64,000 nucleotides of DNA. It comes from JASGMR01 sp963664675. GTDB taxonomy: Bacteria > Thermotogota > Thermotogae > Petrotogales > Kosmotogaceae. Below, piece by piece: positions 35,165-44,646 of the stretch. Within the stretch, counting starts at the first letter, position 1. Every line of letters starts with the position of its first letter. Under the pieces are notes generated by a model. It was not told the DNA's origin. It saw nothing but the letters and a program-made list of their open reading frames with translations, and searched no databases. The translations under genes and the position numbers were made by a program. The DNA is taken from the NCBI GenBank assembly GCA_963664675.2, contig CAXXLB010000009.1, forward strand, positions 868,001 to 932,000, in the 5' to 3' direction.

Positions 35165-37171
35165 ATGAAAAAGATTTTTATTGTTTCATTGTTCGTTTTC
35201 TTATCATTGAGCTTTGTTCTGGGGGTATCCCCAAATATTGATAAAATCATAATTGTTCCGGTTCCGGCATCTGATCTAACTGTCGATATTGAAATGAACA
35301 AACCAACCGGTTCAACGTACTCTTCGGGTGAAAACATTGAGATATATTTTAAAACAAACAAAAATGCTTACATCGCTATTTATGATATTTTGCCCGATGG
35401 TCAGGTACAGTTGCTTTTCCCAAATGCTTATGACTCAAATAATTTCGCCTTAGCCAACACAAGAATAAAAGTTCCAACAAATAATCAATATAATCTGATG
35501 GTGGGACCTTCTGACAGCGGAAAGGAAATTCTTCAAATAATAGCATCCGCGACTCCTTTGGGATTTTTATCAGATCTGACAACTCAGTTCAACTCGTCCC
35601 CCTTCCCATCTCCCGATCAAAGCGCAGAAAACTTTGTTCAGAATATTGTCATACCTTCTTTGCAGGGGAAAAATTACGCGGTTAACTCCATTTTCTTTTT
35701 TGCAAACACTTATCCCAAGACTGGCAAAATATCCGTTTCTTCAAATCCAAGCGGAGCGTTGATTTACGTAGACGGGATATACGTTGGGAATGCTCCGGTC
35801 ACAACTTCAATAGACACGGGCAATCATTACGTAGTAGGATATTTAAATGGGCAATCGGAATCTCAGATGGTTAATGTTAATTCCGGCCAAACCGCCAGCG
35901 TATTTTTACAGTTTTCACAACAAACGGCCACACTTAATGTGAATTCCAATCCTTCCGGAGCGGATGTTTATATTGATAATCAATATAAAGGACAATCCCC
36001 GGTTTCGATGTCGCTTAATCCGGGAACATATACTTTAAAATTGCAAAAAGCCGGATATGAAACTTATAACGAACAATTCAATCTGAGTACAACTCTGACA
36101 AAAAATATAAACCTCACACCAACGGTTAAAAACTATGATATTTCTTTCAGTTCTAATCCATCCGGAGCAAAAATATACATCAATAATCAATATAAAGGAA
36201 CGACACCAAAATCATTGACATTAGAAGAAGGTAATTATACTGCAAAATTGAGTATGAACGGTTATGAAGATTATACAGAAACTATCAACTTAGACAGAAA
36301 TATTTCAAGAAACATCACTTTAAATCCGATTCAGCAAAATTATAATTTGAGCGTCAGTTCAAATCCATCCGGGGCCAGTATATATTTAAACAATTCATAT
36401 TACGGCCAAACACCAATGACTGTTTCTCTAATTGAGGGAAACTACAATTTACAATTACAGATGAATGGCTACGATAATTACAGCGAAACAATCAATCTAA
36501 ATAGAAATATTTCGAGAAACATCACTCTGACCCCGATTCAACAAAATTACAATTTGAGTATAAGCTCCAATCCTTCAAATGCAAGTGTTTATATCAATGA
36601 CAGTTATTATGGGAAAACTCCGATGAATATTACTCTCATGGAAAATAATTACAGTCTTGAAATTGAAAAAAGCGGATATGTTAATTATACTGAAACGATC
36701 AATTTAAACAGAGATATTTCAAGAAACATCACTTTGACTCCGGAAACAAAAAATTACAATTTGAACTTGAAATCAAATCCGAATGGGGCTTCTGTTTATC
36801 TTAATAACACTTATTACGGAGTTACTCCTATTAATTTAAATCTCCAGGAAGGCAATTATGATTTACTTCTTCAATTAAATGGATACGAAGATTATTCAAC
36901 AACCATAAATTTAAACAGAAACATAACAAAAACCTTCACACTGAATGAAATAACGACAGAGATAACCATCAATGTAGACCCTACGGGAGTTAAATTATAC
37001 ATCAATGGGAAAAGCTATGGAACTGTCTATTCCTCGGGCAAAACGGTTGAAATCGGTGCTGGTTATAATGAAATAACACTGATAAAAGAGGGATACAGAA
37101 CTATTGTTGATTACAAATACTTCAATTTCGGAAGCACAAATCTGAATTATTCCATGACTACACTGAATTAA
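35165..37171 (+). CDS. Exported DUF4384 plus seven PEGA-repeat protein
   Basis: 668 residues. A Sec signal peptide (cleavage near VLGVS, residue about 20) is followed by a DUF4384-type domain (about residues 30-185; EIYFKTNKNAYIAIYDI, QLLFPN). Seven PEGA repeats of about 68 residues follow; each has SNPSGAxxYxxxxYxGxTP and NYxLxLxxxGYxxY. PEGA domains occur in cell-surface proteins. The long Asn- and Tyr-rich repeats 3-6 are very similar to one another. The ribosome site is AAGGAGG, and a strong terminator follows. Confidence 0.8.
   Translation: MKKIFIVSLFVFLSLSFVLGVSPNIDKIIIVPVPASDLTVDIEMNKPTGSTYSSGENIEIYFKTNKNAYIAIYDILPDGQVQLLFPNAYDSNNFALANTRIKVPTNNQYNLMVGPSDSGKEILQIIASATPLGFLSDLTTQFNSSPFPSPDQSAENFVQNIVIPSLQGKNYAVNSIFFFANTYPKTGKISVSSNPSGALIYVDGIYVGNAPVTTSIDTGNHYVVGYLNGQSESQMVNVNSGQTASVFLQFSQQTATLNVNSNPSGADVYIDNQYKGQSPVSMSLNPGTYTLKLQKAGYETYNEQFNLSTTLTKNINLTPTVKNYDISFSSNPSGAKIYINNQYKGTTPKSLTLEEGNYTAKLSMNGYEDYTETINLDRNISRNITLNPIQQNYNLSVSSNPSGASIYLNNSYYGQTPMTVSLIEGNYNLQLQMNGYDNYSETINLNRNISRNITLTPIQQNYNLSISSNPSNASVYINDSYYGKTPMNITLMENNYSLEIEKSGYVNYTETINLNRDISRNITLTPETKNYNLNLKSNPNGASVYLNNTYYGVTPINLNLQEGNYDLLLQLNGYEDYSTTINLNRNITKTFTLNEITTEITINVDPTGVKLYINGKSYGTVYSSGKTVEIGAGYNEITLIKEGYRTIVDYKYFNFGSTNLNYSMTTLN
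35726..37168 (+). repeat. Seven tandem PEGA-coding repeats of about 205 bases
   Basis: Each unit encodes the SNPSGA...YxGxTP...GYxxY pattern. Units 3 to 6 share the phrase ETINLxRxISRNITL and are the closest pairs at protein level. Copy-number change by recombination is possible. Confidence 0.8.
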
Positions 37172-37186
37172 TTGATTTAAAATTCT

Positions 37187-37213
37187 AAAAACCGGGATTT
37201 CCCGGTTTTTTTT
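37187..37213 (+). terminator. Terminator after the PEGA-repeat gene
   Basis: Stem AACCGGG/CCCGGTT with a four-base loop, flanked by A residues and followed by seven T residues. The aldo/keto reductase ribosome site begins about fifteen bases later. Confidence 0.85.
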
Positions 37214-37241
37214 ATTATTAGCTTTTAATGGAGGTGTTCAA

Positions 37242-38201
37242 ATGAAATATAATAAAATCGGAAAATGGGGAATAGAAATAAGTGAATTGTCTCTGGGATC
37301 CTGGTTAACCCTTGGTAATCAAATTTCTTATGATGAAACTAAAGATATATTTGTAGAAGCATTCAGAAATGGTATCAACTTCTTCGATACTGCAGAAGCT
37401 TATGCTAATGGAATTGCAGAATCCATATTGGGAGAAGTTCTTAAAAATTTTAGAAGAGATGACATCGTTGTTTCAACAAAGATTTTCTGGGGAGGCAATG
37501 GCCCAAACAAAAAAGGATTATCGAAAAAAAGAATATTTGAAGGAATGCTGGCTTCACTAAAAAGGCTGCAATTGAATTATGTAGATATAATGTATTGTCA
37601 CAGGCCCGATCCGGATACACCCTTAGAAGAAACTTTGTACGCTATAGACTGTTTATTAAAAAACGGCTATATTCTTTACTGGGGAACTTCTCAGTGGGAT
37701 AAAGAAAGAATAGAAAGAACGCATATATTATGTAAAGAAATGAATATCATGCCACCCATAGTAGAACAACCAATTTATAATATGTTTTCGAGAGAAAAAG
37801 TGGAAAATGAGTTTAAATCTTTATATTCCAAATATGGTATGGGGACAACTATCTACAGTCCTTTATCTTCAGGGTTATTAACGGGAAAATACCAAAAAGA
37901 AATTCCGGAAAACAGTAGATTGCACAAATTTAAATTCATCAAAGATTCTTTGGAAAAAAATGGTTTATTCGATAAATCTATTTTTGAGAAAATCGATAAA
38001 TTAATTAAATTATCCAAAGAATTGGGAACTACTATAAACAGATTGGCTATCGCCTGGATACTAAAAAATGAAAATATCAGTAGTGTTATTCTTGGAGTAA
38101 GTAAAATACAGCAATTAAAAGATAATCTTGAAGCAATTCCCGTTAAGGATAAACTCGATAGTTCCGTTATGGAAGCAATTGAAAAAATACTGATATCATA
38201 A
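37242..38201 (+). CDS. Aldo/keto reductase (KCNAB-like subfamily)
   Basis: 319 residues. The AKR barrel has the catalytic set in FFDTAEAY, STKIFWG and YCHRPD, and the C-terminal NADPH site in LGVSKIQQLKDN. The WLTLGNQISYDETKDIF opening and the FWGGNGPNKKGLS loop place it with the potassium-channel beta-subunit-like AKRs, which use NADPH on carbonyl substrates. The substrate is not predictable. Its stop overlaps the start of a small NTPase gene by one base. Confidence 0.85.
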   Translation: MKYNKIGKWGIEISELSLGSWLTLGNQISYDETKDIFVEAFRNGINFFDTAEAYANGIAESILGEVLKNFRRDDIVVSTKIFWGGNGPNKKGLSKKRIFEGMLASLKRLQLNYVDIMYCHRPDPDTPLEETLYAIDCLLKNGYILYWGTSQWDKERIERTHILCKEMNIMPPIVEQPIYNMFSREKVENEFKSLYSKYGMGTTIYSPLSSGLLTGKYQKEIPENSRLHKFKFIKDSLEKNGLFDKSIFEKIDKLIKLSKELGTTINRLAIAWILKNENISSVILGVSKIQQLKDNLEAIPVKDKLDSSVMEAIEKILIS

Positions 38202-38683
38202 TGATCATTATAACCGGTAAAAAGGGAATTGGAAAATCTACAATGCTTTCAGGAATCAACAAAGGTATAGATGCTTTAAGCATCTATACCTTTTTTAAAA
38301 ATGACGACCTGTTTATAAAAATTTTGAACAAATCCTTAAAAATAGCAAAGAGATACTATAAATATAAATGCCTGATCCCAATTAAAAGCAATATGGATTT
38401 GGCCGCAAATATAATCGGAAATATTTCTGTTTTAAATTACGAATACCTTTTTTTTGATGAAATTGGTTTTATTGAAGAGTGTTCTTTAAAATTTAAAAAA
38501 ACTATTTTTTATTTAATGAATAAAGAAAACGCTTCCGTTTTTGTACTGAAAAAGGATAATTCCCCATTTATCAAAAAAATCGAAAGGAATTTCAGACAGG
38601 ATATTATCTATGTTTCTGAAAAAAACAGAGATTTCATTTCTTCTGAGTTAAAAAAATTGTTTAAGGACCCTCATTCGTTATAA
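38201..38683 (+). CDS. Small P-loop NTPase (THEP1-like)
   Basis: 160 residues. Walker A is GKKGIGKST (residues 6-14) and a Walker B-like FFDEIGFIE lies near residue 86. Size, motif spacing and the following helix LKFKKTIFYLMNKE fit the NTPase_1/THEP1 family of nucleoside triphosphatases, but the match is loose. The four-residue core is intact, so activity is likely. It is translationally coupled to the aldo/keto reductase. Confidence 0.55.
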   Translation: MIIITGKKGIGKSTMLSGINKGIDALSIYTFFKNDDLFIKILNKSLKIAKRYYKYKCLIPIKSNMDLAANIIGNISVLNYEYLFFDEIGFIEECSLKFKKTIFYLMNKENASVFVLKKDNSPFIKKIERNFRQDIIYVSEKNRDFISSELKKLFKDPHSL

Positions 38684-38818
38684 ATTCTAAAAAAACACAT
38701 ATTCCGGCCAACAATAATTAAATCAGAAATTTTTTTTTAATTTGATATATTTTTTCTAATATTCTACTTAAAAACAAAGTGTATATTAAATTGATATTTC
38801 ACTTAAGGAGGAAATTAG

Positions 38819-39658
38819 ATGAAAAACATTTTTGTTATTTTAATGGTATTTTTTTTGATCTCAATCACATCCAATGCTTTTGCAAATTCTACCCAAACAT
38901 GCACCATATGTTTTACCGAAGATGCATCTTCAAACTGGAATTTTGAAATTGACAGAGATGAAGGAATAATACACTTTTCTAACGCAGAATATCCACTTTA
39001 TCAGTTTGAAATTGATTACGATGGAACAGAAGATGATAAACATTATGTCGGTATTACCCCGATAATAGATGGAAATCGCTTCGAAACAAACTTCTTCTAT
39101 AATAAGGCACCCTTATTGTATCCCGTTCTCGATCCAACACAACACGACATCTCATATGTTGAAGTGAAAAGTGAATTAACAAATGATGTAGAAAACAATG
39201 GTGACTATTTTAAAGCACTATTTTCAGGCGAAGATACATACAGACTTTTACGCCCAGTCGCTGGGCAAGATGACAATTTATTTATGGAGGCAGCATTCTT
39301 ATTCACAGAAGAAGGACTTTATATATTTCTAAATGGGTTATATTACATTTTACCTAGTATGAAAGATACCGATATTTCATTTAAAACTAACGGGAAATGG
39401 ATTGAAAAAAATATAAATTCTGAAACTGAATCAGATCTTGAATATTATGATTTTGTTACTGAAATAAAGGTTGACGAAAAAAGATTCGAAGAATACGGAA
39501 AATACGATATTTCAACATTTATAAACAGACTACAGATTCAGGTACATAACAATTCAGGTACAGATGGTTTTGAATTTGATTTAGATCACTCTTTCAAAGA
39601 TAGAGGACAAAAAGAAATCTTCTCCAAAATTTTCTTCCAATTTTCAAATGAAGAATGA
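38819..39658 (+). CDS. Exported protein of unknown function
   Basis: 279 residues. A signal peptide (cleavage near NAFAN, residue about 22) and a Cys pair CTIC shortly after it. The rest is acidic and mainly beta strand, with repeated D/E-Y patterns. I recognise no domain. It has a good ribosome site (AAGGAGG) and a shared terminator with the convergent ltaE. The 134-base spacer before it shows only an A/T-rich weak hairpin. Confidence 0.5.
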   Translation: MKNIFVILMVFFLISITSNAFANSTQTCTICFTEDASSNWNFEIDRDEGIIHFSNAEYPLYQFEIDYDGTEDDKHYVGITPIIDGNRFETNFFYNKAPLLYPVLDPTQHDISYVEVKSELTNDVENNGDYFKALFSGEDTYRLLRPVAGQDDNLFMEAAFLFTEEGLYIFLNGLYYILPSMKDTDISFKTNGKWIEKNINSETESDLEYYDFVTEIKVDEKRFEEYGKYDISTFINRLQIQVHNNSGTDGFEFDLDHSFKDRGQKEIFSKIFFQFSNEE

Positions 39659-39663
39659 TAATG

Positions 39664-39690
39664 AAAAACCCGGGTCTTTCCCGGGTTTTT
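39664..39690. terminator. Bidirectional terminator between the exported protein and ltaE
   Basis: Stem AACCCGGG/CCCGGGTT with a five-base loop, A residues on one side and T residues on the other, between two convergent genes. Confidence 0.85.
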
Positions 39691-39693
39691 ATT

Positions 39694-40728
39694 TTAACTA
39701 TTTTTATACATATCTATAAATTCATTTAAAACCTTCACAATATAAGAAATATCCTTTTCTTTAACCCAATGATTTGTGACAAATCTCAATTCACCGTTTT
39801 CCGGACCATTTATTTTTATTTCTCTTTTATAGAAAAATTCCTTTATGTATTTTGTATCGACTCTCTTCAATTTGAAAAAAATCATATTAATTTGAACTTT
39901 TTCTAAATCCAATTCAATTTGTGGAATTTTTACCATTTCTTTGGCCAATTTTTTTGCGTTTTCATGGTCATTTTTTAGTGGTTTTATCATTTCCTCAAGT
40001 GCTACCAACCCTGCGGCTCCCAAAAATCCTGCCTGCCTTAATCCGCCACCCATTATTTTTCTTTTTTTCCTTGCTTTTTCAATAAAATCTCTCGTTCCTG
40101 CAAGGACAGAACCTACGGGGGCACATAATCCCTTGGAAAGACAAAACATGACTGAATCAGCATACTTGGTTATTTCTTTCGGATCAACATTCAAGAAAGT
40201 CGCCGCATTAAACAATCTCGCACCATCAAGATGGACTGCTATATGATTTTCCAAAGCGTATTGATAAATTTCTTTCATCTTTTCAATCGGAATAACCGTT
40301 CCACTTGAATGAGCATTTTCTAAACATATCAAATCGGTATTGGGAAAATGAATATCATCTTCCGCTTTTCTAACTCTCTTTTTTATTTCACAAAGGGGTA
40401 TAATTCCGCCATCACACTCAACTGTTCTCAGTTGTACTGAAGCAATAACTGATGCTGCGCCGACTTCGTGATCAATTATATGACTCTTATCAGAAAGTAT
40501 AACTTCATTTCCCCTTTTACAATGAGTAAAAAGTGCGAGTTGATTCCCAAACGTGCCACTGGGAACAAAAAGCGCGGCTTCCTTTCCCGTTATCTCAGCA
40601 GAAAGATTTTCCAATTCTTTTATTGTGGGATCATCTTCATAAACATCATCACCCACTACAGCTTTATACATTGCTTCTCTCATTTTTTGGGTAGGCTGAG
40701 TAACCGTATCACTTCTTATATCAATCAT
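39694..40728 (-). CDS. ltaE: Low-specificity L-threonine aldolase
   Basis: 344 residues. A PLP enzyme splitting L-threonine or allo-threonine to glycine and acetaldehyde. The opening IDIRSDTVTQPTQKMR, the motif LENAHSSGTVIP, HLDGARLFNAA and the PLP lysine in FCLSKGLCAPVGSVLAG are all canonical. It starts eight bases inside the end of rnc, so it belongs to the holB-ricT-rnc-ltaE operon. Confidence 0.93.
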   Translation of the reverse strand: MIDIRSDTVTQPTQKMREAMYKAVVGDDVYEDDPTIKELENLSAEITGKEAALFVPSGTFGNQLALFTHCKRGNEVILSDKSHIIDHEVGAASVIASVQLRTVECDGGIIPLCEIKKRVRKAEDDIHFPNTDLICLENAHSSGTVIPIEKMKEIYQYALENHIAVHLDGARLFNAATFLNVDPKEITKYADSVMFCLSKGLCAPVGSVLAGTRDFIEKARKKRKIMGGGLRQAGFLGAAGLVALEEMIKPLKNDHENAKKLAKEMVKIPQIELDLEKVQINMIFFKLKRVDTKYIKEFFYKREIKINGPENGELRFVTNHWVKEKDISYIVKVLNEFIDMYKNS

Positions 40729-41452
40729 TTATTGTTTCGACTCCTTTCTTTTTTAAACTATCAATAGCTCTATGAGCAGCCATTTGCTCGGCAGACTTTT
40801 TTGTCCTTCCGGTACCAATTCCCATTTCCTTTTCATTAATCAATACTTTAACCTTAAAAATTCTTTCCTGCGGTGGTCCGTATGATCCGACCAATTCATA
40901 AATCGGTCTTGAACCATATTCAGCCTGAGTCAATTCCTGCAAAGATGTCTTATAATCGAGAAAAAGTTCCCCCTCGACAGCCAAACTAATATATTTAAAC
41001 AAATGATTAAAAACGAATTTTTTAGAAATTTTAAATCCTTTGCTTAAATAAATTGCAGCAAGAATCGCCTCAAATGCATCGGCCAAAATAGATGGCCTTT
41101 CAGCTCCCCCGGAAGCAATCTCACCCTTCCCTAAAAAAAGAAATTCTCCGACACACAGGTCTTCAGAGACCTTTGAAAGAACCACTTCGCTACCTACCAT
41201 TGCCCTTATTTTCGACATTTCCCCTTCCGTCAGCTCAAAATAATTATAAAGAATATCGGCGAGCGAACAATCAAGAACCGCATCTCCTAAGAATTCAAGC
41301 CTTTCGTTAGATTGAACATCAACTTCATTCGTCTGTGAAACTTCATTTGCATAAGATGAATGACACAATGCAGTAAAAAGAACATCAGGATCCGCATCTA
41401 TTTTATTTTGCTTAATAAATGCACAGACCCTTTCATAATTTTCCTCATTCAT
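40721..41452 (-). CDS. rnc: Ribonuclease III
   Basis: 243 residues. The catalytic motif ERLEFLGDAVLD and the distal ADAFEAILAAIYL acidic pair are intact, followed by a double-stranded RNA-binding domain (YKTSLQELTQAEYGSRPIYEL ... KKSAEQMAAHRAI). It processes rRNA precursors and cuts structured mRNA. The length is standard. It lies 14 bases after ricT. Confidence 0.95.
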   Translation of the reverse strand: MNEENYERVCAFIKQNKIDADPDVLFTALCHSSYANEVSQTNEVDVQSNERLEFLGDAVLDCSLADILYNYFELTEGEMSKIRAMVGSEVVLSKVSEDLCVGEFLFLGKGEIASGGAERPSILADAFEAILAAIYLSKGFKISKKFVFNHLFKYISLAVEGELFLDYKTSLQELTQAEYGSRPIYELVGSYGPPQERIFKVKVLINEKEMGIGTGRTKKSAEQMAAHRAIDSLKKKGVETIND

Positions 41453-41466
41453 TTTTTTACCTCTCT

Positions 41467-42354
41467 TTAATCATCCTTGTATTCAAATAAATCATCGTTT
41501 TTGTAAATTACATCTTCAGAGTATTCTTCTTCATCATTTTTAATATTTACTTTCTTTTCTCTGAATTGATCAAAGTTCAATTTTATCATTTGTCCATCAT
41601 CGGCTAAAATAGTCAATTCTTTGTAAAAGATGTTCACAGTGACTATTTTACAAGGCTTTCCTTCAAATTCAATTATTGTACCTTCGTCTGGAATATCAGT
41701 GAGTTCTTCTTCATACATATTTTGTTCATAAGACAAGCAACACAACAATCGGCCGCAACGCCCGGATATTTTTGCAGGATTGATAAGCAATTGCTGTTTT
41801 TTTGCATGTTTTAAGGTAATACTCTCAAACTCTCTCTGAAATCTGCAACAGCACGCAATCTGTCCACACAAACCAATATTACCTACTTTCTTAACTTCAT
41901 CCCTTATTCCAATCTGCCTCAATTCAATCCTCGTTTTAAAATTTCTCGCCAATTCTTTTACCAATTCTCTGAAATCAACCCTGCTATCCGCACCAAAATA
42001 AAAGAGTAACCTCGATCTGTCCAGCATATACCTGACTTCAAGTAATCTCATAGACAAATTTAATTTTTTTATCAATTCCTTACACTTTTCAAGAGCCTTT
42101 TGTGCCTCAATTTTGTTCTCTTCATTTTTCTCAAAATCCGTTTCAGTTGCTTTTCTCAATACAGGGTTAATTTCCTCATCACCTAACTTTTTCGTTTCCG
42201 GTTCCGACCTAACTATACCGATATCCAAACCAAAAGCACTTTGAGCAACAACTCTGTCACCTACTTCTAAATCTATATCTCCAGCAAGAAAAGTATACAA
42301 CTTTCCCACTTTATAAAATTCTACTTTACAAATTTTCCCATATAATTCCGGCAT
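41467..42354 (-). CDS. ricT: PSP1-domain protein RicT (YaaT-like)
   Basis: 295 residues. The PSP1 domain carries the dense Cys motif GLCGQIACCCRF and GRCGRLLCCLSYE that binds iron-sulfur clusters in the RicA-RicF-RicT complex of Bacillus. That complex guides RNase Y in mRNA maturation. RicA and RicF homologs are not in the window. The neighbours holB and rnc give the usual bacterial context (delta' next to yaaT). A short acidic tail closes the protein. Confidence 0.88.
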   Translation of the reverse strand: MPELYGKICKVEFYKVGKLYTFLAGDIDLEVGDRVVAQSAFGLDIGIVRSEPETKKLGDEEINPVLRKATETDFEKNEENKIEAQKALEKCKELIKKLNLSMRLLEVRYMLDRSRLLFYFGADSRVDFRELVKELARNFKTRIELRQIGIRDEVKKVGNIGLCGQIACCCRFQREFESITLKHAKKQQLLINPAKISGRCGRLLCCLSYEQNMYEEELTDIPDEGTIIEFEGKPCKIVTVNIFYKELTILADDGQMIKLNFDQFREKKVNIKNDEEEYSEDVIYKNDDLFEYKDD

Positions 42355-42355
42355 A

Positions 42356-43351
42356 TTAAACTTCTCCTTTTGAGCAATTCACTATAACATTTATCAATTT
42401 AAATAATATAAGTTTTTTGTTATAAGAACTTACCTTTAATTTTGCAATTCTATCACACCATAAAATATCTTCTAAATTTATCCCTTTGGGATTGAATGCG
42501 GAAACATCTTCAATAAAAGATTTATAAACTATCAGATCCGATCTTTTAACATAAAAATATGTTAAAAAATCTGACAGGATATCCCGCGTTAATTTACTAA
42601 AATTAATTAAAAAATCAAACAAATATTCTTTTCTTATCTTTTCAGACAGATAATCAACGTGATAAGAAATCTTCCCGGATTTCCAAATCATCGAAAACAG
42701 AATTTCCAACGAAGCTTTTTTCAAAATTATTTCATCAACCGAATCTTCCTGTATATTTAAAATATCAATTATTTTTTCCTGACTCAATTCTTTTAATTCT
42801 CTTATTTCCTGAACAGTTTCTAATCTTTCTTCTTTCAAAAAAAAATTCAATATTTGAAAATCGTTAAAGCATAAAGAATAAATATATTTAACATCATTCA
42901 GATAAACTTTTTTTAAAGTTCCCAACTTTTCATATGGAAATTTAATTCTATAATAAAGCGCCCTGCTTCTTATAGTTTTCAAAACGTTTTCCCAGGATGT
43001 TGACGTTAAAATTATAGTTACAAAATCCGGAGGCTCTTCAAGAATTTTTAAAAAACTGTTGGCGCCTGGAATTGTAAATTTTTCAACTTCCTGAATCAAT
43101 AAGTATTTCTTATTACCTGATAAGGGTTTGTGAAGGAAAAAATCATAAGCTTTTTTCACTTCATTTATTCCGATATTTCCATTTTCAGGTTTTATAACAA
43201 GGATATTTTCGGTTTCCAAACTTTTTTTATAATTAATATCATTCTCTATCAATTTATTCGCTTTTTGAGACAACAACGCTTTATCGTTACCAACTAAAGC
43301 TATCGTAATTCCTTTGTCCAAATATAAGTTTCTATAAATATTTTTTGCCAA
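42356..43351 (-). CDS. holB: DNA polymerase III delta' subunit-like protein
   Basis: 331 residues. AAA+ clamp-loader fold: the ANSFLKILEEPPDFVTIILTS stretch and the sensor-like TIRSRALYYRI motif (normally SRC) are clear. There is no functional Walker A, as expected for delta'. The second half is poorly conserved helix. It is the first gene of the minus-strand operon with ricT, rnc and ltaE, two bases from ricT. Confidence 0.8.
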   Translation of the reverse strand: MAKNIYRNLYLDKGITIALVGNDKALLSQKANKLIENDINYKKSLETENILVIKPENGNIGINEVKKAYDFFLHKPLSGNKKYLLIQEVEKFTIPGANSFLKILEEPPDFVTIILTSTSWENVLKTIRSRALYYRIKFPYEKLGTLKKVYLNDVKYIYSLCFNDFQILNFFLKEERLETVQEIRELKELSQEKIIDILNIQEDSVDEIILKKASLEILFSMIWKSGKISYHVDYLSEKIRKEYLFDFLINFSKLTRDILSDFLTYFYVKRSDLIVYKSFIEDVSAFNPKGINLEDILWCDRIAKLKVSSYNKKLILFKLINVIVNCSKGEV

Positions 43352-43455
43352 ATTATTTTCCTCACATCTTGTCCATAATTACTCAAATATTATTATATCA
43401 TCGATGAATAATATATATGGTAAAATTTAACTGTACCGATTGGAGAGGTCAATAA

Positions 43456-44646
43456 ATGGTAATTGTACGGATAAAAAAAGGAAAAGAAAAAAAGATATTG
43501 AACGGTTATCCCTGGATATATGACGACGAAATATTTTCAATTGAAAATATTTCTAAAAATATAGATAATGCAAATGTTTTCACAAAAGATTACAAATTCC
43601 TCGGAACGGGCTTTTTCAATAATTTTTCCAACAAAAAAATATTAGTTCTATCGAATAAAGAAACGAGTCTGGATTCCGATTTTTTAATGAACAAGATTAA
43701 AAAAGCATACAACTGGAGGAAAAGATTTTTCTCAAAACCGTTTTACAGACTTTTTTATGGTGAAGCGGACGGTTTAGGAGGATTTATAGTAGATAGATTT
43801 GAAAATATTCTGGTTGTACAGTTCAGAAATGGTATAATTTATAGTATAAAAAATCAATTAATTGACTGTTTAATTAAGCTTTTCAATCCAAAAGCAATAC
43901 TATTGAGAAATGATTTTGAAACTAATTTTAGTGAAGAAGTAATTAAGGAGAAAGGTTTATTATACGGGGAACTAACTGACAAGACAATAAAGATAGAAGA
44001 AAATGATATCCATTATTTTATTGATGTAGTGAACAGTCAGAAAACAGGATTCTTTTTTGATCAAAAAGATTCCCGGTTATATTCGAGGAAAGTTGTTAAA
44101 GATTTTTCATTCAAAAGTGCCTTGGATCTTTTTTCTTTTACCGGTGGTTTTGGTCTGAATATGGCAAAAGAGGGTTGCAGGGTAATATCAGTAGATAAAT
44201 CCGAAGAAGATCTGATTTTAGCAAAAAAGAACGCAAAATTGAATGGAGTTGAGGATAAAATAACATTTATTAACAGTGATGCTTTTAATTATTTAAAAGA
44301 GGAATGTGATAATAAATTCGATGTAAGTATAATAGATCCCCCTTCTTTAATAAAGAAAAAGGGAGAATTGGGTAAAGGAATAAAATTATTCACCGAATTA
44401 TCTGAAGGAGGATTTCGAATTACAAAAAACGGAGGTATATTGACCATCTGTAGTTGTGCTTATAATTTTACTTTATCACATATCATTGAATCCATGAGAA
44501 AATCCAGTTGCGGTAAAAACATCTCTTTTAATTTTCTCAACGTCACATATCAATCAAAGGACCATCCATGGAATTTACAAATTCCGGAAACACTTTATTT
44601 AAAATGCTTATGGTCAATAATAGATAAGGAAGATAAATATGCCTGA
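43456..44646 (+). CDS. Class I SAM-dependent rRNA methyltransferase, RlmI-like
   Basis: 396 residues. An N-terminal PUA domain (VRIKKGKEKKILNGYPWIYDDEI) leads into an EEHD-like and a Rossmann methyltransferase domain: VVNSQKTGFFFDQKDSR, SAM loop DLFSFTGGFGLNMA, IIDPPSL and the Cys of TICSCAY. This layout is that of 23S rRNA m5C1962 methyltransferase RlmI and relatives. The ribosome site GGAGAGG is seven bases before the ATG. It overlaps the next gene by eight bases. Confidence 0.88.
   Translation: MVIVRIKKGKEKKILNGYPWIYDDEIFSIENISKNIDNANVFTKDYKFLGTGFFNNFSNKKILVLSNKETSLDSDFLMNKIKKAYNWRKRFFSKPFYRLFYGEADGLGGFIVDRFENILVVQFRNGIIYSIKNQLIDCLIKLFNPKAILLRNDFETNFSEEVIKEKGLLYGELTDKTIKIEENDIHYFIDVVNSQKTGFFFDQKDSRLYSRKVVKDFSFKSALDLFSFTGGFGLNMAKEGCRVISVDKSEEDLILAKKNAKLNGVEDKITFINSDAFNYLKEECDNKFDVSIIDPPSLIKKKGELGKGIKLFTELSEGGFRITKNGGILTICSCAYNFTLSHIIESMRKSSCGKNISFNFLNVTYQSKDHPWNLQIPETLYLKCLWSIIDKEDKYA

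Noticed and set aside
35726..37168. CRISPR array or satellite DNA
   Set aside because: The periodic sequence is a coding PEGA repeat of about 205 bases that keeps frame; there are no short identical repeats with unique spacers anywhere in the window.
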